Part shown: piece after piece, positions 56,758-64,000 of the stretch
How the letters are laid out: every line of letters begins with the position of its first letter
Position numbering within the stretch: position 1 is the first letter of the stretch
Assembly: GCF_023343835.1 (NCBI RefSeq)
Contig: NC_064437.1
Location: 13,667,001-13,731,000, forward strand
Direction: 5' to 3'
Origin: Lagopus muta
Taxonomy: Eukaryota; Chordata; Aves; Galliformes; Phasianidae
DNA length: 64,000 nucleotides
Notes under the pieces: generated by a model
Told to the model about the DNA's origin: nothing
What the model saw: only the letters and a program-made list of their open reading frames with translations
Databases searched by the model: none
Translations under genes and position numbers: made by a program

Positions 56758-59700
56758 GAAAGAAAAAAGAGTAGTAAGGGAACAGGAACAATATTGGCAG
56801 AAATTAAGATGTGCTTATTTTGATTTAAAAAGTCAGTGTTTAGACCAGCTCTGCCTATGCACTGTATGCCCCAGGGAACTCTCCAAGCAGGACAACTGGA
56901 AGCACTGAGTTGTTTTCTTTTTTTAAAAGGGCAGCTCAATTTGTTACTTCCAAAATCCCACTTAACCAAACCAGAGCTTTTTACCTTTGACACATGGATA
57001 CTTCTACATCAGCAGTATGTTTTACAATTAAGCCAGAAGCTTTTCAAGCTTTATCAAAACGACAGGCAACTACCTGAGCTGCAGGCCAGACACTCCACAC
57101 GTATTATCAGCAAACTGGAACTGAATTTGCAATGCATAGATTGCGAGAGGCAGAGGGGGAGATGGAGATCTGCACTCCTTCCTGTGTGTGTGTCCTGACA
57201 TTCTGGGCCAGCTCAGGAAGCTCAGCCAGGGATCTGCCTCTCCATAGCACATCTCAGCAGACAGCAGCAGAGCCCCTGTGCAGCAGCTCCTCTGCACACT
57301 TCACCACTCTCAGGAGGTGCTGGCAGATCCACCCATGAGCAAGAGAGCACTGCAGCTTCCATATGAATGCCCTCCTTTGCAGGGTGTGTGAGGTGCTGCA
57401 GGACTGCAGGGAGAGCAGGACTGAAAAACCCATCAAGCAGCTTACACTGGGGATAGCACAAACCTTTAAAACACCTTTAAAACCCCAAAGCAGAACTCTG
57501 GTGGTGACTGTGGTTAAACTAGTTTTTATGATGCTTTAAGTGAGGGGGTTGCCAAAGAAAAAGATTTAGCTTCAATTTGGCAGTCTGGTCAGAATTCTCT
57601 TGGGGAAGCAGCGAGGTAGCTCCAAGCCATCTGTCTAAGTCAGAACAGCAGAAAAGGCGCTTTTCATTCTTCTAAGGAAATGCTTAAGGTTATTCTGAAT
57701 CTTTAAGCACTTAGCATTTGCGCTGAACCGTGAGCTCACCAAGGACTATTTATCACAGTCAGAGGAGCAGTGATTAAGAAAGGTACAAAAGCTGACATCA
57801 AGGCTTGCAAAATAATAATAGGTGTCCAGAGGAGATTAAAAACAGGCACTTAAAGGCCAAATTATTTTGAATCTTTTGGTCAGCACTTCAGATATTGCTG
57901 AGATGTAGCAATTTAATAACAAAGTCTAAATGCTGCCTCTGTTAGAAAAGTATGAGAGTTAAGTTGCTCCTAGACCATCCTGCGAGACTGTTGTACAGTT
58001 TTATAGATAGAAACCAATTATAATGAATACAGTCCAGTTATATTGATTTGACTAGAAGCTACTTCCTAGTATTTTCATTAAACCTGTAATCACAGTAGCA
58101 AAATTGAAAATGAAAGAATGTAATTCTTGGCATGGCTCATGTGCCTAAAGTGCCAGCCCTATTAATATAGGATCAGAGCTACACCAGCAGTGAACTCTGT
58201 GACCAAAGAAGAATCTCCCCAAACCATAAGGCAATGCTCCAACCACAAAGCAGATGGAAGGGCAGGGCCACAGAAACAATTCAACCTGCTTTTGAAGAAG
58301 ACAGCTTAAAGAGGCTAAAATACTCCTTCCACGCATCTACTGAGACTCCAATTACATAGGCTCCTGACACTGGTCTATCTGATACCACCAAAATGTTCTT
58401 TTTTTTCCAAGTTGCCTCAAGTACTATTGAAGAGGAGATTTTAATATTAAGACAAAACTTCTCTACTGGTTACTTTTCATGTAACCAAGGTATATGCTAA
58501 TACCAAGACACTGACGTGAAAGCTAATAAAACATATTGAAGAAAGCACTGCTATAAATTCTGCTGAAAGCCACTTGGCTGCCTTCCGTGCACCATGATGA
58601 GCAGCAGAAAGCTGCACCAGCCCCAGCACACCTGTCCAAGTGACAAGCACTTTGAGGAAGATCATTACATTCGGTTCTGTCAATTATATACTCTCAACGT
58701 TCTCCATACAATATCTCTACAGAAGACAACTAAAACCTAGGTATCCAGAAAAATCATCTTAACCTACATTTGACTGGGACTTCTCCATTTGTTTTCAGTA
58801 CACTTAAAAATAGCTGTGACAACCAAAGACAGCGTCGTTTACACTTCTGCTCTGGTTTTGAAGTTAGAATGAGAGCATGGTGAAGAGGCCAAAAGACCAC
58901 GAGCAAAATGGGAAAGATACTCAAGCCAAAACAGTCTGAATAGAAGGGTGCCAAACACTATTTCTAATTTACTTTTGGCATCTTTCACATAAAGTTTCTG
59001 ATTATGTTTACTCTCCAACTGGTTTAAGCACCAAGCAATGGCAGAGAGGTACTCCTGAGGTTCCTACCAAACTTTCGAGATAGAACACCAAATTAATCAG
59101 TAACATCACAGCTGAGGTGCAATAAAAGCATGCAAAGGGTTCAGAGCAAATGAACAAGGCCTCCAGTGTCTGTTATGATAGTTTACAGAACTACAAATTA
59201 TTTAAAGTGGTATTTGTTTTATTTGTCTACCTCTTGCCTCTCTAGTGAGGAGAAAGCACTAATCCTCCAATGGGAATGAGACAGGCCTTTGCCACTTATG
59301 CAGAGAAATGCTGCTTTAAATGATTAGTCAGCAGATACAGGTTCTCGTGCAGTAGTATGTACTATAAAATAAAACCCCCATAGCCTAATTAAGTTCAGGA
59401 GCTAGCAGAGCCTTGAATCCATTTCTCCTGAGCTAAGCTTTTCTATTAACAATTATTCTACAGAACCATCTAGGTCTACAGAGAAGATGCCTATCATTTA
59501 GCAGCAGCAATATAACCTTACCTGCCTGAGCTATATATAACTCCTTACCCCTGACAGCTTTTTTTACCTGGCTGCTTCTCTGCAGGCTTTCTCAGAGGCC
59601 TCGGCCACCTGGGCTGAGAAGCATTCCTGCCAGCACCAGCATTCAATCTCAAGGACCAAAGCCCTGCCACTCAGCAAGCAGATGTAGGAAGAACCCAGAG

Positions 59701-60484
59701 ATGCTCAAGGGGCCACCAGGAGGCTCTTCCAATGCTTGCTGAGATGATAGCACTTAATAAACATTCTGTTGCTGCTCATAACCTGTCCTCCCTCCTTCTA
59801 TGCTGCAGCAGTGCTGCTTCACAGCTTGTCCCCTGGAGGTTTTCTGGGGAAGAAAAGAGGCTCTTGGGTGGGCATTTCCTTTCTTGACCATCATTGGAGG
59901 ATTTGCTCACCACCATCACTTCTGCAGCAACTACTCTTCCTTGCCTATGCAGCAGCTGAAAAGAAGCCACGTTACTGGGGGTATTTTCTGCTGAGCTTTT
60001 GGATTTCCATTTGCCTGCATAAGTGCTGAAATGGTGCAAGTGCTATTTGCGCCATCCCAAGCACATTAAGACAACTTAGACAGTAAGCACAATGTGCTGA
60101 TCATGGCTCATCTACACATCTAACCCTGGTGCATTCAGAAGGTGACACGAATAACTTATACCAGCAGAACAATTGAGAACACACTTCCTGGACAAAAGGT
60201 ACTGGAACTTGATCACACTGTTTTCATTAGAGTTACTCAACTCAAACATCAAGTGTGTTGGTGACTGCACACAGCTAAACAAAACACTGGCTTATCCACA
60301 TTAGCCATCCATCTCTGGTTTACTTTTTACTTTTACCTTCATACTAAATCTCAAAGTCCCCAGAAACCATGAATTTTAAAATAAGTTCAGAAGTTGATAG
60401 CACAGAAACATAATGCTGTGAAATAAGCCTCTGCTTCTTGCAAACAAATCATTAAATGCATGACTGATTTTTCTACTTTACTAA

Positions 60485-60509
60485 ATATATATATACACAC
60501 ACACACACT
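60485..60509. repeat. (AT)n(AC)n compound microsatellite
   Basis: An ATATATATATA block runs directly into ACACACACACAC. Confidence 0.9.
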
Positions 60510-61717
60510 GGGCTGTTTCCCAGTAGTCACTGAACATGACCAAACTGAATTCAACTCTTTTTTTTTTTTTTAAACCCTACAATAACTTGGAGCAAGAACA
60601 AACAGCCTCAGCAGCTGTTCTTTTTTTTTTTTTTTCCCCCAGCAGACAACCAGTAAAGAATGCAACAGTGCTGGAGGGGTAACCTATACTATATCTGTAA
60701 AGCATGGAAGTTCAGTCAGTGCTATTAAAGATTGCTGCAGAAGTTTTCCTGCTACATACAGCATTACAGTAATTTGATGACAAGCCTTCTTAATAAGGAG
60801 TCTAGCCAGTGAAAGAACATGCTGCAATGGTTCTTAAATATTGCATTATGGTTTTTGGCAACATGAAATGGGGGAGGATGGAGACAGAGCAGCTCAGTTC
60901 ACACATCTGGCAGGCAGCTTATCAGGAGGCACTATGTGCCTGAAGCAGAACTGCTCCAGCTGCATATTCGGCCAGGCTGCTGTCTTTGGGATGCACCTTG
61001 AGTGTCCCCATGTCCTTCATCTTCCATGTCTCTGATCAGACTACAGAGCCTGACCTACCACAAGCCTGTTGGCAAGCTGCCTGGACACAAGCCCTTCTAT
61101 TAACATACCACGGGAGCAGTAAGTAACCTACAGCCCATGGAGGTAAAAGAAGGGACAAGTGAGCCCTGACTGGTTGCAGCACCAGCTGGAACAGCTCTCC
61201 TGCACTGCAGGAGGTTCAGGGCAGGAACACATACTCAGTGGACGGGCTTCATATTAACTGGGTTAAGCCAAGCGTGTGTCAACCACTCTCTTGAAGTATT
61301 CATGGGTTATGCTTGTGTTACATAAAGAGTAAGAAACTGCTCTTTGAGAAACTGGTGCTGTACGTGGATTGCAACCACCTGCCTCCCCCTCTGACAGCCA
61401 GTATCAGCGTGAGTGACAAAGCACTAAAGCAGCCCCATGCACAATCACACCAGGCTGGCTAACCAGCTGGGCTAGCAGTGACGATCTCCAGAAGCAGCAT
61501 GCAGAAATCGGTTTCATGAGGTTTTGTCTTTATGATTCTCTAGCAGTGGATCAATCAGACCAGGAGCCAACTTCCTCTCTAAGCAGTACCAGCTATCAGA
61601 ATAGACCATACTGGTCTGGGCTTTATCCAGTCAGGTCTTGAAAGCCTCCGCAAATGATGGCAGAGCTTTTCCAGGCCCTCATTTCACTGCTTGGCTGTCC
61701 CCACTTCCCCACTGCAA

Positions 61718-61738
61718 AAAACAAAACAAAACAAAACA
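61718..61738. repeat. (AAAAC)n short tandem repeat
   Basis: A few AAAAC units in the DDAH1 intron. Confidence 0.75.
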
Positions 61739-62372
61739 GCCTTCTTCCTATCCCATTAAACCATCATGATTCAGTTTACACCCACTGTCTCATCATCCTG
61801 CCACACACGACAAAACACTCTCCCTCTGTTCTTGATAACCCATGTAGGTACTGGGGTGTTGCCCTTAGGCCCCCTAAGCCACCTCTTCTCCAAGTGGAGC
61901 AGGTCCTGTTGCCTCAGGCTTCAGCCCCTGAGCAGCTTTCCAGCGAGTGTGTTCTGTTGTCAATCTCTCCCCAACGTTAAGAGGAACCAAGATTGAACAC
62001 GGCTGTTAACAAGTGCTGAGTAGAGCACTTTCCTCAGCCTACTGGTTCTGCTGATTGCTACAGCCTGGGATGCTGTACCTTCTCTACCACAGGGGCACAT
62101 GCTGCAGGCTCACATTCAGCCTGCTGCCCACTAGACCCACACTGTTCCTCTGCAAAGCTGTCCTCAACATGTATGTCAGTCAGGCCTTCCCTCAGCAGGA
62201 GGGCAGCCCCAGATGTGTATGGCATGCTGCTGCCCGCCATCTTCTCCCCATCTCTCCAAAAGCACTGCAGTAGCAGTGCTCCCTGGAGAGCCAACTGTTG
62301 TAAATAATTAAGTTACATGTTCAGACAAGCACTACACTGCATTGTTAGTTTTAAGAGGATGTTTGTTCAATT

Positions 62373-62394
62373 TTTTATTTATTTTTTTTTTTTT
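62373..62394. repeat. T-rich run
   Basis: A near-homopolymer T tract broken once by A. Similar tracts occur at 60559-60571 and 60621-60636. Confidence 0.75.
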
Positions 62395-64000
62395 CTCAAC
62401 TCATAGAAAGCTCATGGGAATGATTGCCCCATCATTCAAAGAAACTAATAATGTTCAAATTATGCTTCAGAGCTTTTTCTCTTATCTTGATTTATGACTG
62501 TGCCTGGACAAGTCACCCATGGAAAGAAGTAAATCTGTTCTTCCATTTCTAGTATGAAATTTGAACATAGTAGATTTATTTCATATCACATCTGAAATGC
62601 TACTTCATGAAAGTAGTTAGCACTATCAATAAGACGACTCATATCAGTCCCAGCAGGCATAGGCCAAGCAAAAAAGAATCAACAAAAAACAGAACAAAAA
62701 AAACAACAAACAAGAACAGAAGCAGAATAGATTTTCTGTTATTCTCAAATTGACAATAAACTGCATAATTCAATGATAAATTGTTACCATATGCAACCCC
62801 TCCAGCACAATCATTTTAAGTTTTTTTTTTACGTGGGTGCTGGAGGAAGAACATCTAATTATGATTTAAAAGAATTTAACATTACATAGTAAAGATCAGA
62901 TCTTGATTTTTTTATTGTTGTTGTTAAGGAAGGAAAAAAAAAATACACAAACTGTTTTACAACACCAGTAATTACAGTAAGTCAGATAAAACTGATGCAT
63001 GGCTTAGCGTGCTGCTGTTAACCACAGGAGAGAGCTAATGCTATCAGGCACTCACATTTAAGTGCTCATTCAAGGGCTCTGCAGCCTTCTCCCTCTCTCA
63101 AGCACCACCAGCTCTCCCCCACTACTCCTGCAGACTTGACTTGTCTTTGTCCACTACCTCTACTGAACCAGAACAGCCAATGACGTTGAAGGGAAGAGAA
63201 AACAACTTGATTCCCTGTAGGAAGGTGTACCCTACACCATTTTATTCCTTGTTTTTTACATATATATTTAATTTCCTTACACCACCTCAAATGATACAGC
63301 AAAGTTGCAGCCAGTAGCCCATTCAGTTCTGCTGCCCTATCTTGTCTCTTTGTGTTCCCTCTGTGTTGGCAGAACATGAAACCTCGAAGTGGACAAAGAA
63401 ATGCTGCCTCTTGCATTCTGCTGGTGCTCTGGTTGCACATGTCCCACCTCCCACCAGCTGCATAACATAACCCAGCACCCCTTACTGCCCAAATACTTCT
63501 GGGCTCTCAATCAGAGCCAACACCACTCTGCAGAGACACTTCTGTGTTAGTACAGAGTGCAGTCAATAATGGAGTAATTTGTCCTGAAGACTCTCATAGC
63601 ACACATCACTGACTCACAGCAAAAGACCTGCACAAGCCCCCTTGGGCCTTGACAGCTCCTGGAAGCAGTATGTGGCAGTATGCACACTTGGCTCTAGTGC
63701 TGCTCCCTCTAAGAGCATCCAAGTGTTTGAAGAAGCAGGTACACATGTATGCATAGGGAAAAGCATATGTGTAAGAGCTGTGCAATATCTCCAACTCACT
63801 GTTGGACAAAATTCAGGTGAACTTTATTACTAGGGCATCACATCAAAGCCTCAGAGCCATACAGACCATTACACACTGCATTGTGGCCCAAGGAAGCCTC
63901 CCTTCAGCCCCAGGCGTGCCAGTGAGTGGCTGTGTATCCTACAGCCACAGCAGTGGCACCCCAGGAACAAGCACGGGGGCGGACAAAGAGGGTCACCCCC

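Larger units (their letters stand above)
29965..64000 (-). other. DDAH1: DDAH1 intron 1 (part, at least 34 kb)
   Basis: No CpG-rich exon encoding the conserved DDAH1 N-terminus (with FVEDVAVV-like words) is seen to the right edge, so the remainder is read as intron. It holds CR1 copies at about 34785, 41339 and 55086, a (GT)n tract, A and T runs, and otherwise unassigned sequence. The possibility that an unrecognised non-coding gene lies inside cannot be excluded. Confidence 0.7.

Noticed and set aside
63066-63440. 124-codon minus-strand open frame near the right edge, considered as a first exon of DDAH1
   Set aside because: The translation has no resemblance to the DDAH1 N-terminus and ends in its own stop codon rather than at a donor that would join exon 2.

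Overview
This is a vertebrate nuclear window, almost certainly from a bird. Interspersed repeats of the CR1 LINE type recur in it, with the typical 3' ends (ATTCTRTG direct repeats after a CCTTCCAACC block) and remnants of the reverse-transcriptase reading frame. Genes are split by GT-AG introns and two start in CpG-rich promoters. A galliform (chicken-like) bird fits best, but the species cannot be fixed from the sequence alone.

Three genes lie head to tail on the minus strand, in the order known from human 1p22.3. (1) C1orf52 homologue, coding 428-1730: three exons, complete, 184 codons plus stop. (2) BCL10, coding 5006-10450: three exons, complete, 244 codons plus stop, with a CARD domain followed by a Ser/Thr-rich tail; its first intron appears to use a GC donor. 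(3) DDAH1, coding 17586-29964: the last five exons, 184 codons plus stop, carrying the catalytic His and Cys. Its first coding exon is not in the window, so 29965-64000 is read as part of a very long first intron. Splice phases agree at every junction and summed exon lengths are whole codons, which strongly supports the models.

Layout: 1-427 C1orf52 3'UTR; 428-1730 C1orf52; about 1731-1885 its CpG-rich promoter and leader; 1886-2387 a young CR1; 2388-2950 intergenic; 2950-5005 BCL10 3'UTR; 5006-10450 BCL10; 10451-10700 BCL10 CpG promoter; 10703-10855 an old CR1; 10856-13350 intergenic; 13350-17585 DDAH1 3'UTR (likely limits); 17586-29964 DDAH1 exons; 29965-64000 intron with three or more CR1 pieces, simple repeats and otherwise unassigned sequence.

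The genes are not a functional operon. BCL10 is an adaptor in CARD-BCL10-MALT1 signalling to NF-kB, DDAH1 degrades asymmetric dimethylarginine and so relieves inhibition of nitric oxide synthase, and C1orf52 is a poorly characterised small protein. I found no undescribed biological system. The points most worth a check are the GC-AG intron in BCL10, in-frame upstream ATGs in C1orf52, a CR1 lying against the C1orf52 leader, and a few unexplained open stretches inside the long DDAH1 intron.
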